Positions 55,366-64,000 of a stretch of 64,000 nucleotides of DNA are shown here, piece after piece. The stretch covers positions 248,001 through 312,000 of the forward strand of contig CAVXHQ010000001.1 of assembly GCA_963761735.1 (NCBI GenBank), read 5' to 3'. The stretch is from CAVXHQ01 sp963761735. GTDB taxonomy: Bacteria > Pseudomonadota > Alphaproteobacteria > Rhodobacterales > Rhodobacteraceae. How positions within the stretch are numbered: position 1 is the first letter of the stretch; every line of letters starts with the position of its first letter. The position numbers were made by a program, and so were the translations under genes. Under the pieces are notes generated by a model. It ran no database searches. It saw nothing but the letters and a program-made list of their open reading frames with translations, and had not been told where the DNA came from.

Positions 55366-57834
55366 GTGGCCGCCGTGCATCTGTTTGCCCTTTGGGACCA
55401 GACAAGACGCCGGAATGAGCCTCGGAAAACGGTGGCGGTGGGCCTGTTGGGGTCCGATATACAAGGCGGATCATCCCGTGCAACGGTTGTGCGCCGGTCT
55501 CTGACCGGAACATCCCTGAGGCGCTTTACCCGGTGGCGGCGCCAGCGGCGGGTGCAGAATGCGGCGGCCCTGGGTCTCGTAACCCTCGGGCCGATGCTCG
55601 CGGTGCTGACCTACGTCGTGCTCGGCCCCCTCGATCAGGGCAGCAGCGATGTGTCGCTGCGCCTCGTGCTGCTGGCCGATCTTTGCTATGTCCTTGTTGT
55701 CGCGGCCCTTGTGGCACAACGCATCGTGCGGATGGTCGCGGCGCGGCGGGCGAAGTCCGCAGGCTCGCGGCTGCATTTGCGGCTCACCGGCACCTTCGCG
55801 CTGCTCGCCCTTATTCCGACCGTTCTGGTGGCCGTTTTCTCGGTTCTGACGATCAACGTCGGCCTCGAGGGTTGGTTTTCGGAGAGGGTCGGCAATGTGC
55901 TGGGCACCTCTCTGGACGCGGCCCTCGCCTATGAGAACGAGCATCGTCAGGACCTTGCGCAGGACAGTCTGGGCCTTGCCGCCTACCTCGACGAGGAGCG
56001 GCGCAAGACATTGTTCATGTCCGACGGCGATGTGCGGCAGGCTCTTGGCCGGGTACAGCCGCAGATCGAGCGGGGGCTGACAGAAGCCTTCGTCATCGAC
56101 GGCGCAGCGACGATCCGGGCGCGCGGGGCGCGCAGCTACGAGTTCGATTTCGAGGCACCGGAACAGAGCGATTTCGAGGCCGCCCGCGTCGATGGCATCG
56201 CCATCATCGAGGATTACGACAACGATGAATTCCGCGCCCTGATCCCGCTGGCCCGGTTCGAAGACCGCTATCTCTACGTCACCCGCGAGGTCGATGGCGA
56301 AATCCTGTCGCTGCTGGATAATACGCAAGCGACCGTGGCCCTGTACGAGCAACTCGAACAGCAGCGCGGACGGTTGCTGTTCGAGTTTGGGCTGCTCTAT
56401 GTCGGGTTCGCCGTGATCCTGATCCTTGCCGCGATCTGGCTTGGCCTGTGGTTCGCCGAACGGCTGGCACGGCCGGTGGGGCGATTGGTGATGGCGTCGC
56501 AGCAGGTGGGCGCCGGCAACCTCAACGTGCGGGTGATCGAGGATGAGGGCGACGATGAAATTTCGCAATTAGGGCGCTACTTCAATCAGATGACAGCACA
56601 ACTTAAGGCACAGCGTGAAGAGTTGATCGGCACCACGGAACAGACCGAAGCACAGCGGCGCCTGTTCGATTCTGTATTGTCGTCGGTCACCTCCGGGGTT
56701 GTCGGCCTCGACGACGACGGGCGCATTGATTTTGCCAATCGCTCGGCGCGCGGCCTTTTGGCGATGACCGAGGCCGAGGCCGAAACGCCGATGTCGGTCG
56801 CGGTGCCGGAATTTGCGCCGCTGTTCGATCAGCTGCGCGCCGAAGGGCGCGATGTCGTGCAGGAACAGATCAATCTGGTGCGTGCGGGCAAACAGGAGAG
56901 CCTGCTTGTGCGGATGGCGCCGCGCCGGACCTATCTGGGCGATCTCGAAGGCTATGTCGTCGCCTTCGACGATGTCACGTCGCTGGTGTCGGCGCAGCGC
57001 ACGGCCGCCTGGGGGGATGTGGCACGCCGCATCGCCCATGAAATCAAGAACCCGCTGACCCCGATCCAACTGTCCGCCGAACGCATCAAACGCAAGTTCG
57101 GACCTGTCGCGGGTGACGAACGCGAGACCCTCGAGCGGCTGACCGGCGTGATCGTACGCCAGACCAACGACCTGCGCCGGATCGTCGACGAGTTTTCGAA
57201 ATTCGCGCGGATGCCGGAACCGCAGCGGGCGGTCACGAACCTGACGGCGCTGTTGCGCGATGCCGTAACGCTGCAAGAGGCGGGCCTGCCGGACATCGAG
57301 ATTACGCTGGACGTCGCCGAAGTGGATGTGATGGCCGATGTCGACAGCACAATGATTTCACAGGCCCTCAACAATATTATCAAGAACGCCGGAGAAGCCA
57401 TTGAAAGCCTTAAGGAAAAAGATGCGCCAGAAGCGTTTTTTCCGCGCATCCGCGTGACGCTGGGCACGACGGGCGGCACGACCGCCACCGCCGCCGGACA
57501 AGAGGTGCGCATCACCATCGAGGACAGCGGCATCGGCCTGCCAGAGGACCGGGGTCGCCTGTTCGAGCCCTATGTCACCACCCGCGACAAGGGCACCGGT
57601 CTTGGTCTGCCGATCGTCAAAAAGATCATCGAGGAACATGGCGGCACGCTCGCCCTTCTGGATGCCGAGATTTTCCCCGGCCATTCCCACGCGGGTGCCA
57701 AGGCCGTTATTTCCCTGCCGGTGCTGCGATCCGTGGCGGCGAACGGCAGCCCGCAGATCCCCCCGACGGCCCCGACCGCACTCTCCGCGCCGGATCCGAC
57801 GACACTCTCTAAATCAATCAAGGCGGCAGAATAA
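55366..57834 (+). CDS. ntrY: Sensor histidine kinase NtrY
   Basis: A membrane kinase of up to 822 residues: several N-terminal membrane segments, a periplasmic region, HAMP (ERLARPVGRLVMASQQVG), PAS (VLSSVTSGVVGLDDDGRIDFAN, in part), the phospho-acceptor His in RRIAHEIKNPLTPIQ, and the ATPase domain (NNIIKNAGEAI, IEDSGIGLPE, GTGLGLPIV). The start is unclear: GTG 55366, GTG 55432 (with GGAAAA upstream) and GTG 55489 are in frame. It pairs with NtrX and responds to nitrogen or redox cues in other species. Confidence 0.93.
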   Translation: MAAVHLFALWDQTRRRNEPRKTVAVGLLGSDIQGGSSRATVVRRSLTGTSLRRFTRWRRQRRVQNAAALGLVTLGPMLAVLTYVVLGPLDQGSSDVSLRLVLLADLCYVLVVAALVAQRIVRMVAARRAKSAGSRLHLRLTGTFALLALIPTVLVAVFSVLTINVGLEGWFSERVGNVLGTSLDAALAYENEHRQDLAQDSLGLAAYLDEERRKTLFMSDGDVRQALGRVQPQIERGLTEAFVIDGAATIRARGARSYEFDFEAPEQSDFEAARVDGIAIIEDYDNDEFRALIPLARFEDRYLYVTREVDGEILSLLDNTQATVALYEQLEQQRGRLLFEFGLLYVGFAVILILAAIWLGLWFAERLARPVGRLVMASQQVGAGNLNVRVIEDEGDDEISQLGRYFNQMTAQLKAQREELIGTTEQTEAQRRLFDSVLSSVTSGVVGLDDDGRIDFANRSARGLLAMTEAEAETPMSVAVPEFAPLFDQLRAEGRDVVQEQINLVRAGKQESLLVRMAPRRTYLGDLEGYVVAFDDVTSLVSAQRTAAWGDVARRIAHEIKNPLTPIQLSAERIKRKFGPVAGDERETLERLTGVIVRQTNDLRRIVDEFSKFARMPEPQRAVTNLTALLRDAVTLQEAGLPDIEITLDVAEVDVMADVDSTMISQALNNIIKNAGEAIESLKEKDAPEAFFPRIRVTLGTTGGTTATAAGQEVRITIEDSGIGLPEDRGRLFEPYVTTRDKGTGLGLPIVKKIIEEHGGTLALLDAEIFPGHSHAGAKAVISLPVLRSVAANGSPQIPPTAPTALSAPDPTTLSKSIKAAE

Positions 57835-57859
57835 GCCCCACTAAATAGGAGCGGTAGCA

Positions 57860-59254
57860 ATGAGCGATATCCTGATCACCGACGACGAACGCGACATCCG
57901 CGAGCTTATCTCGGACATTCTGATCGACGAGGGGTTCAAGACCCGGCTGGCGGGCACGTCCGATCAATGCATGGCCGAGATTGCCAAGGAACCGCCGGCG
58001 TTGATGATCCTCGATATCTGGCTGAAAGACAGCAAGATGGACGGGATCGACATCCTCAAGGCGGTAAAGCGCGACCATCCCGACATTCCGATCGTGATCA
58101 TTTCGGGCCACGGCAATATCGAGATCGCGGTCGCCGCGATCAAGCAGGGCGCCTATGATTTCATCGAGAAACCGTTCAATATCGACCAGTTGATGGTCGT
58201 CATCAAACGCGCGATGGAAGTAAGCCGCCTGCGCCGCGAAAACGTCGAGCTCAAGCGCGGCGACGCGCCGCCCAGCGAGATGCTGGGGGAGAGTGCGATC
58301 TTCAAGGCGCTGCGCAGCCAGCTCGACAAGGTGACGAAATCGAACGGGCGGGTGATGCTGACCGGTGCGCCGGGTGCCGGCAAGGAAATCGCCGCGCGCT
58401 TCATCCACGCCAATTCCAACCGCGCGTCGGCGCCTTTCGTAACCGTCAATTCCGCGTCCATCGAGCCGGACCGCATGGAAGAGGTTCTGTTCGGGATCGA
58501 AGGGTCAAACGGCATCGAAAAGGGCCTGCTGGAACAGGCAAACGGCGGTGTGATCTATTTCGACGAGGTGGCGGAAATGCCGCTGGGGACGCAGTCGAAG
58601 ATCCTGCGGGTGCTGGTGGATCAGTCGTTTCAGAGGGTCGGCGGCGCCGAAAAGGTGCAGGTCGACCTGCGGGTGATCTCGTCGTCGAACAAGGACCTGA
58701 ACGTCGCCATCCAGCAAGGGGCGCTGCGGCAGGAATTGTTCCACCGCCTCAACGTCGTGCCGATCCCGGTGCCCAGCCTCGAGGAGCGGCGCGAGGACAT
58801 TCCGCTGCTGGCCGAGCATTTCGTCGAAATGCTGAACCGCGAGCAGGGCCTGCCGCTGCGCAAACTGGCCGAGGATGCCCGCGCGCTGTTGCAGACGATG
58901 ATCTGGCCCGGCAACGTGCGTCAGTTGAAGAACGTGATGGAACGCGTTCTGATCCTTGGAGAAAGTTCCGGGACGATCACCGCCAAGGAACTGCCTTCTG
59001 TCGAGGAGACGGGCGCCGAGGAAGGCCGCGTCGTCCTGTCGGGCGGTCTTGCGACGCTGCCGCTGCGCGAGGCGCGCGAGCTGTTCGAACGCGAATACCT
59101 GCTGACCCAGATCAACCGGTTCGGCGGCAATATCAGCCGGACGGCCAGCTTCGTCGGGATGGAACGCTCGGCGCTGCACCGCAAACTCAAGAGCCTTGGC
59201 GTTGTCACCACGTCGAAGGCGGGGGGGCGCGTCGCCCATGTCGAGGACGCCTGA
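57860..59254 (+). CDS. ntrX: Nitrogen regulator NtrX, without GAFTGA
   Basis: A 464-residue response regulator with D52 (MILDIWLKD), an AAA+ domain whose Walker A is GAPGAGKE, Walker B VIYFDEVAEM, and a C-terminal HTH (NISRTASFVGMERSALHRKLK). The GAFTGA site reads GIEGSNGIEKG, so sigma-54 contact is unlikely. AGGAG lies upstream of ATG 57860, 25 bp after ntrY. It controls nitrogen and cell-envelope genes in relatives. Confidence 0.95.
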   Translation: MSDILITDDERDIRELISDILIDEGFKTRLAGTSDQCMAEIAKEPPALMILDIWLKDSKMDGIDILKAVKRDHPDIPIVIISGHGNIEIAVAAIKQGAYDFIEKPFNIDQLMVVIKRAMEVSRLRRENVELKRGDAPPSEMLGESAIFKALRSQLDKVTKSNGRVMLTGAPGAGKEIAARFIHANSNRASAPFVTVNSASIEPDRMEEVLFGIEGSNGIEKGLLEQANGGVIYFDEVAEMPLGTQSKILRVLVDQSFQRVGGAEKVQVDLRVISSSNKDLNVAIQQGALRQELFHRLNVVPIPVPSLEERREDIPLLAEHFVEMLNREQGLPLRKLAEDARALLQTMIWPGNVRQLKNVMERVLILGESSGTITAKELPSVEETGAEEGRVVLSGGLATLPLREARELFEREYLLTQINRFGGNISRTASFVGMERSALHRKLKSLGVVTTSKAGGRVAHVEDA

Positions 59255-59368
59255 GCGGGGGCCCGTCGAAGCGTCCGTCGAAGCGGCGCGCTACGCGGCT
59301 ATCCCCGTTGACCCGCCGCCCCGCGCCGTGGCACCTGTGCGGGCGTCACGCCTGCGATCGGAGCATCC

Positions 59369-60745
59369 ATGAAAGTCATCATCTGCGGCGCGGGACAGGT
59401 CGGCTGGCAGATCGCCCGCCAGCTTGCCGGTGAGCGCAACGATGTCACCGTCGTCGACAACAACCCCGATCTGGTGCGCCGTGCCACCGACAGCCTCGAT
59501 GTGCAGGGCGTGTCGGGCTTTGCGTCGTATCCGGATGTCCTCGACCGGGCAGGGGCGCGCGACGCGGACATGATCATCGCCGCAACTCACTCCGACGAGG
59601 TGAACATGGTCACCTGTCAGGTCGCCCATTCCGTGTTCGGGGTGCGGCGCAAGATCGCGCGGCTGCGCGCGCAAAGCTATCTCGACGCGATCTACGCCGA
59701 CCTGTACCGGCGCGATCACCTGCCCATCGACGTGGTGATCTCGCCCGAAAAAGAGGTGGCCGAGGCCGCCCTGCAACGCCTCGCCGCGCCCGCCACCTTC
59801 GACAACGAGAGCTTTTTCGACGGCAAGGCGCAGCTGATGGGCCTGACCATCGACGAGAATTGCCCCGTCGTGAACACGCCGCTGCGCCAGCTCAGCGAGC
59901 TGTTCTCGACCCTGCGTGCCATCGTCGTGGGCATCCGGCGCAACGGCACGCTGTTCGCGCCCACCGCGGGCGACCAGATCTTTGTCGGCGACGATTGCTA
60001 TGTCTTTACCCATACCGGCGACGTGCCCCGCACCCTCGAGATTTTCGGCAAGAAACATATCCGGCAGGAGCGCATCGTCATCGTCGGCGGCGGCAATGTC
60101 GGGCTGCGGGTGGCCTCCGCGCTTGAGGCGCGCACGGACCGGATCCGGGTTCGCGTGATCGAGCGCGACCGCGACGCCGCCGAGGCCGCCGCCGACGCCC
60201 TGGAACGGACCATCGTGCTGAACGGCGACGGCCTGGACGCCGCGATTCTCGAAGAGGCGGGCATCGCGAACGCCGATGCGATCCTGGTGATTACCGACGA
60301 CGACAAGGTGAACCTGCTGGCCGCCGTGCGCGCCAAGGAAATGGGCTGCAAGATGGCGATCTGCCTGATCAACGATCAGACGCTGGCGCCGCTGATGACG
60401 CCGCTGGGGGTGGATGCCTATATCAACCCGCGGGCCACGACCGTTTCGTCGATCCTGCGCCACATCCGGCACGGACGGGTGCGCGGCGTCTATTCCATCG
60501 GCGATTCCGAGGCCGAGGTGATCGAGGCGATGGTCCTGGGCACCTCTCCCATCGCGGGCAACCGGATCGGCGACATCGCGTTTCCCGAAGGCGTCCTTGT
60601 GGGCGGCATCCTGCAGGACGGCAAGATGATCAAACCGACGGCGGGCACCCGGGTGCAGGAAGGCGACGTAATAGCCATTTTCGCGATGTCGGCGGACGTG
60701 CCGGAGGTCGAGCGGCTTCTGCAGGTCTCGATCGACTTCTTCTGA
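59369..60745 (+). CDS. trkA: Trk potassium uptake regulator TrkA
   Basis: A 458-residue cytoplasmic protein with two RCK units, each an NAD-binding Rossmann domain (IICGAGQVGWQIA at the start; IVIVGGGNVGLRVA after residue 230) plus a TrkA_C domain. It binds NAD(H) or ATP and gates the TrkH channel. The 114-bp gap to ntrX has no recognisable terminator, so read-through is possible. Confidence 0.96.
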   Translation: MKVIICGAGQVGWQIARQLAGERNDVTVVDNNPDLVRRATDSLDVQGVSGFASYPDVLDRAGARDADMIIAATHSDEVNMVTCQVAHSVFGVRRKIARLRAQSYLDAIYADLYRRDHLPIDVVISPEKEVAEAALQRLAAPATFDNESFFDGKAQLMGLTIDENCPVVNTPLRQLSELFSTLRAIVVGIRRNGTLFAPTAGDQIFVGDDCYVFTHTGDVPRTLEIFGKKHIRQERIVIVGGGNVGLRVASALEARTDRIRVRVIERDRDAAEAAADALERTIVLNGDGLDAAILEEAGIANADAILVITDDDKVNLLAAVRAKEMGCKMAICLINDQTLAPLMTPLGVDAYINPRATTVSSILRHIRHGRVRGVYSIGDSEAEVIEAMVLGTSPIAGNRIGDIAFPEGVLVGGILQDGKMIKPTAGTRVQEGDVIAIFAMSADVPEVERLLQVSIDFF

Positions 60746-60845
60746 TCGTGAGGGATCGCACCCCTTCGAGGCCGGACACGCCGATGCCCGGCCACCGGAT
60801 CCGCGTGCCGCTGGGCGAAACTATTACCGCAAAGGTCTGCCGACC

Positions 60846-62381
60846 ATGATGGCGCGCATCAAGGCCCTGCCATTTTTCGTGCTGCTTCTGGGGCTGGGGG
60901 CCGTGGCGATGCTGGTGCCGGCACTGCACGCGATCCTCGCCTACGATGACGCGGCGACGGCGCGGGTTTTTCTGTACGGCGCGATCATCGGGCTGGTGCT
61001 CACCCTGGTGCTGGGCATTGCGACGCAGGGGTACAGCCCGCGCAACGTGTTGCGCAGCCAGCTTACCGCCTTGCTCGCGGCCTTTGCCGCGTTGCCGCTG
61101 TTTTTTGCGCTGCCGTTCCTGGAAGGGGTCAGGGGCCTCGGGGTGCGCACGACGTTTCTCGACGCGTGGTTCGAAATGGTATCGAGCTTCACGACGACGG
61201 GCGCCACGGTCTATGACATGGCGGGTCAACTGAATGCCTCGCTGCATCTGTGGCGCGCGCTGGTCGGCTGGATGGGCGGGCTGCTGATCTGGGTCACCGC
61301 CGTGGCGATCCTCGCGCCGATGAACATCGGCGGCTTCGAGGTGCGCGCCCGGGGCCGCGCCTCGGGGCCGGTGCCGATCCATGCCCGCCTGCGGCAGGGC
61401 AGCGATCCGGCAGAGAGACTGGCGCGTTACGCCCTCGTGCTGACACCGATCTACGCGATGCTGACCGGCGTTCTGGCCATCGGCCTGCTGATCGCAGGCG
61501 AAATCCCCATCGTCGCCGTCACCCATGCGATGGCGGTGCTGTCGACCTCCGGCATTTCGGCCATCGGCGGGCTGCAATATGCGGCATCGGGGTTCTGGGG
61601 CGAGGTGCTGATCTTCGGCTTCATGGCTTTCGCGATCTCGCGTCTGACGTTTTCGCGCGGGCTGTTCAGCGACGACGGCACCCACATCACGCGCGATCCC
61701 GAGGTGCGGCTGGCGGCGGTCCTGGTTTTGTCGGTCACATCGCTGCTGTTTCTGCGTCATTTCGTCGGCGCCCTCGAAGAGGGGGTGACCTATTCGGCCG
61801 CCACCGGGCTGACCGCGCTGTGGGGGACGCTGTTTACCGTGATGTCGTTTCTCACGTCGACCGGATTCGAGAGTTTCGACTGGCTGGGTGCGCGCGACTG
61901 GTCGGGGCTGCGCACGCCGGGCCTCGTCCTCGTCGGTCTGTCCCTGATCGGCGGCGGCGTGGCGACAACGGCGGGTGGCGTGAAACTGTTGCGGGTCTAT
62001 GCCCTGACGATGCACGGCGAGCGCGAGCTGGAGCGTCTGGTGCACCCCAATTCCGTCGGGGGCGGTGGCGGCGAGGGGCGGCGCATCCGGCGGCAGGGGG
62101 CCTATATCTCGTGGATATTCTTCATGTTGTTCGCGCTGTCGATCACCGGCGTGATGCTGGCATTGTCCCTCACGGGCGTGCAGTTCGAGACGTCGATGGT
62201 GCTGGCGGTGGCCGCGATTTCCACCACCGGCCCGCTGGCCGACGTCGCCGCCGAAAGCCCGATCCTGTATTCGGGCGTGCCAGACAGCGCCAAGGTCGTG
62301 CTGGCGGCGACGATGGTGCTGGGCCGTCTCGAGTTGCTGGCTCTGATCGCCCTGCTGAACCCGGAATTCTGGCGCCGATAG
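60846..62381 (+). CDS. trkH: Trk potassium uptake membrane protein TrkH/TrkI
   Basis: A 511-residue polytopic protein with about ten membrane segments and four pore-like regions (MVSSFTTTGATVYD, MAVLSTSGISAIGG, VMSFLTSTGFESFDW, AVAAISTTGPLADV) carrying the Gly of each selectivity-filter quarter. It conducts K+ together with TrkA, encoded 100 bp upstream. No N-terminal signal peptide. Confidence 0.95.
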   Translation: MMARIKALPFFVLLLGLGAVAMLVPALHAILAYDDAATARVFLYGAIIGLVLTLVLGIATQGYSPRNVLRSQLTALLAAFAALPLFFALPFLEGVRGLGVRTTFLDAWFEMVSSFTTTGATVYDMAGQLNASLHLWRALVGWMGGLLIWVTAVAILAPMNIGGFEVRARGRASGPVPIHARLRQGSDPAERLARYALVLTPIYAMLTGVLAIGLLIAGEIPIVAVTHAMAVLSTSGISAIGGLQYAASGFWGEVLIFGFMAFAISRLTFSRGLFSDDGTHITRDPEVRLAAVLVLSVTSLLFLRHFVGALEEGVTYSAATGLTALWGTLFTVMSFLTSTGFESFDWLGARDWSGLRTPGLVLVGLSLIGGGVATTAGGVKLLRVYALTMHGERELERLVHPNSVGGGGGEGRRIRRQGAYISWIFFMLFALSITGVMLALSLTGVQFETSMVLAVAAISTTGPLADVAAESPILYSGVPDSAKVVLAATMVLGRLELLALIALLNPEFWRR

Positions 62382-62578
62382 ACGCGGGCCCGCGGGGCTC
62401 CGTGTCGCTCTCGTGCCACGGCCTGCGCCGCGCGCACAATAACTTCTTGTTTACGCTTTAATGTTGCGCCTTCGCGCGACATAATCATGCCAAATCCAAG
62501 GGGTCGGCCTGATGGCGGCCCCTCTTTGCACGTCAAGAAGACGCCATCGTAATTGGCGCAAGAACAAGGATTACCCAC

Positions 62579-62812
62579 ATGGCCTCGGACAAGCAGAACC
62601 TGCAGGATGCGTTCCTAAACCACGTTCGCAAGACCAAGGTGCCGGTCACGATCTTCTTGATCAACGGCGTGAAATTGCAAGGCGTCATCACCTGGTTCGA
62701 CAGTTTTTGCGTGCTGCTGCGCCGCGACGGCCAAAGCCAGCTGGTGTATAAAAGCGCGATCTCGACGATCATGCCAAGCCAGCCGATCAGCCTGTACGAC
62801 GGCGAAGAATAA
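62579..62812 (+). CDS. hfq: RNA chaperone Hfq
   Basis: A 77-residue Sm-like protein. QNLQDAFLNHVRKTKVPVTI, in part, and the Sm2 motif QLVYKSAISTIMPSQ are typical. It pairs sRNAs with mRNAs as a hexamer. AAGGA lies 9 nt upstream of ATG 62579. Stop TAA is followed 3 nt later by the hflX start, so both are in one operon. Confidence 0.98.
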   Translation: MASDKQNLQDAFLNHVRKTKVPVTIFLINGVKLQGVITWFDSFCVLLRRDGQSQLVYKSAISTIMPSQPISLYDGEE

Positions 62813-62815
62813 CCT

Positions 62816-64000
62816 ATGACCGCACCCGAGGCAGGCGATACTCCGGACGACAAGGCCGTCGATTTCGATCCGGGCGATACCGATCCGGGCGTTACCGATC
62901 GGTCTGAGGTCGATCGGTCTGAGGTCGATCGGTCTGAGGTCGATCAGGTCGCGGCGGATCAGGTCGCGGCGGATCAGACTGGCACCGAGCAGACCGGCCC
63001 TGATCTGGCCGATGCCGGTTCCGATGAAGAGTCCGGCGATTTCGTCAAACAGAGGCGCGCCGCGCGTGAAATGGTCGACCGGGCCGAAAAGCGTACCCGC
63101 GCCTTCGTGATTCATCCTGAAATCCGCGCCGATGCCGACCGGCGCAGCCCCGAGCCTGCCTTGCACGAGGCGCTCGCGCTGGCCGAGGCGATGCCCGGCC
63201 TGACGGTCGTGGCGGGGCAGATCGTGAAATTGCCGCGCATCCATCCCGGCACGCTGTTCGGCAAAGGCAAGATCGAGGAGCTGGGTGCTGCGATGAAGGC
63301 GGCGGATGTCGAACTGGCGCTGATCGACGGCCACGTCGGCCCGGTGCAGCAGCGCAACCTCGAAGAGGCCTGGGGCGTCAAGATCCTCGACCGGACCGGT
63401 CTGATCCTCGAGATCTTCTCGGACCGCGCGCGGACCCGCGAAGGCGTCTTGCAGGTCGAAATGGCGGCGCTGAGCTATCAGCGGACGCGTCTGGTGCGCG
63501 CCTGGACCCACCTCGAGCGGCAACGCGGCGGCATGGGATTCGTCGGCGGCCCCGGCGAAACCCAGCGCGAGAGCGACAGGCGGGCCATCGACATGCAGCT
63601 CTTGTCCCTCAAGCGACAGCTGGCGAAGGTTGCCAAGACCCGTACCCTGCACCGGGCGGCGCGCGCCAAGGTGCCCTATCCGATCGTCGCCCTCGTCGGC
63701 TATACCAACGCCGGAAAATCGACGCTGTTCAACCGGTTGACCGGTGCGGACGTGCTGGCCAAGGACATGCTTTTCGCCACCCTCGATCCGACGATGCGCG
63801 AACTCGATCTGCCCGGCGGACTGAAGATCATCCTGTCCGACACGGTGGGATTCATCTCGGCGCTGCCGACAGAACTGGTGGCGGCGTTCCGCGCGACCCT
63901 CGAAGAGGTGCTCGAGGCGGACCTGATCCTGCACGTCCGAGACATCAGCCACCCCGAAACAATCCCGCAGATGGAAGAGGTGAAAACCATCCTCACCAGC
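62816..64000 (+). CDS. hflX: Ribosome-associated GTPase HflX (partial, 3' end outside window)
   Basis: 395 codons from ATG 62816 with no stop before the window end. After an acidic N-terminal extension of about 75 residues with in-frame repeats comes the HflX domain (HPGTLFGKGKIEEL, LQVEMAALSYQRTRL, GGMGFVGGPGETQ) and the G domain with Walker A GYTNAGKST, a switch region and DTVGFI. HflX splits stalled ribosomes. The gene follows hfq as in many proteobacteria. Confidence 0.96.
   Translation, partial: MTAPEAGDTPDDKAVDFDPGDTDPGVTDRSEVDRSEVDRSEVDQVAADQVAADQTGTEQTGPDLADAGSDEESGDFVKQRRAAREMVDRAEKRTRAFVIHPEIRADADRRSPEPALHEALALAEAMPGLTVVAGQIVKLPRIHPGTLFGKGKIEELGAAMKAADVELALIDGHVGPVQQRNLEEAWGVKILDRTGLILEIFSDRARTREGVLQVEMAALSYQRTRLVRAWTHLERQRGGMGFVGGPGETQRESDRRAIDMQLLSLKRQLAKVAKTRTLHRAARAKVPYPIVALVGYTNAGKSTLFNRLTGADVLAKDMLFATLDPTMRELDLPGGLKIILSDTVGFISALPTELVAAFRATLEEVLEADLILHVRDISHPETIPQMEEVKTILTS
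62900..62974 (+). repeat. In-frame tandem repeats in the HflX N-terminal extension
   Basis: CGGTCTGAGGTCGAT occurs three times (62900-62914, 62915-62929, 62930-62944), encoding RSEVD, then CAGGTCGCGGCGGAT twice (62945-62959, 62960-62974), encoding QVAAD. Each unit is 15 bp, so copy number changes would keep the frame. Confidence 0.95.

Noticed and set aside
62440..62490. A sigma-70 promoter for hfq (TTGTTT and CATAAT)
   Set aside because: The spacing is about 27 bp, too long for a normal promoter, and no better pair was found.

Overview
The window is a high-GC alphaproteobacterial chromosome segment. The gene order ispDF / dusB(nifR3)-ntrB-ntrC-ntrY-ntrX-trkA-trkH-hfq-hflX, the DUF6477/DUF6456 pair and NtrC and NtrX proteins without a GAFTGA loop all point to Rhodobacterales (Roseobacter/Rhodobacter group). 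No tRNA, rRNA or CRISPR array was recognised.

Region 1 (1-22540) is a large catabolic locus made of two divergent transcription units that meet at about 8849-9039. The leftward unit encodes two DUF4438 paralogues, an Ldh2-type dehydrogenase, an M24 peptidase, an amidohydrolase, an aminotransferase, a TIM-barrel glycosidase-like protein broken by a frameshift, and a cyclic amidohydrolase that runs off the left edge. The rightward unit encodes an M32 carboxypeptidase, a second aminotransferase, a VOC protein, an AstE/aspartoacylase-type deacylase, a PuuE-like deacetylase, an AllA-like protein, a DapA-like aldolase/lyase, an NAD-dependent epimerase, two Gfo/Idh/MocA oxidoreductases, an SDR, an M20 dipeptidase and an M14 carboxypeptidase. 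Nearly all neighbours overlap by ATGA or GTGA, so each unit is probably one operon. The enzyme set suggests breakdown of a modified, N-acylated or ureide-containing amino acid or peptide. The substrate is unknown and no transporter or regulator lies inside the window.

Region 2 (about 22541-35120) is a decayed mobile region ending at the 3' end of guaA. In order it holds an IS3-family remnant with a mutated catalytic residue; an IS21 element (23285-28147) whose istA is split by an IS66 element (24213-26603) flanked by an 8-bp target duplication; remnants of an AAA ATPase plus a DUF6602 nuclease-like gene pair; a second IS21-type element with a frameshifted istA; a DUF2235 gene with an internal stop; an AlpA-like regulator; and a frameshifted tyrosine integrase. 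Five copies of a 9-bp motif lie in and next to the integrase gene. The integrase beside the guaA 3' end is the usual layout of guaA-targeted genomic islands.

Region 3 (35121-51445) is ordinary chromosome: guaA, a secreted alpha/beta hydrolase, a non-pyrrolysine MttB-family methyltransferase, DUF6477 and DUF6456 genes, a serine-acetyltransferase-like gene, lipA, a GAF-EAL protein, two c-type cytochromes, a Sel1-repeat protein, hpt, a RatA/COQ10-like gene, a CinA-type amidohydrolase gene, pgpA and ispDF.

Region 4 (51696-64000) is the nitrogen and potassium regulatory block: dusB-ntrB-ntrC, ntrY-ntrX, trkA, trkH, hfq and the 5' part of hflX, all on the + strand. NtrBC and NtrYX are two two-component systems, TrkA and TrkH form a K+ uptake system, and Hfq and HflX act in post-transcriptional control and ribosome rescue.
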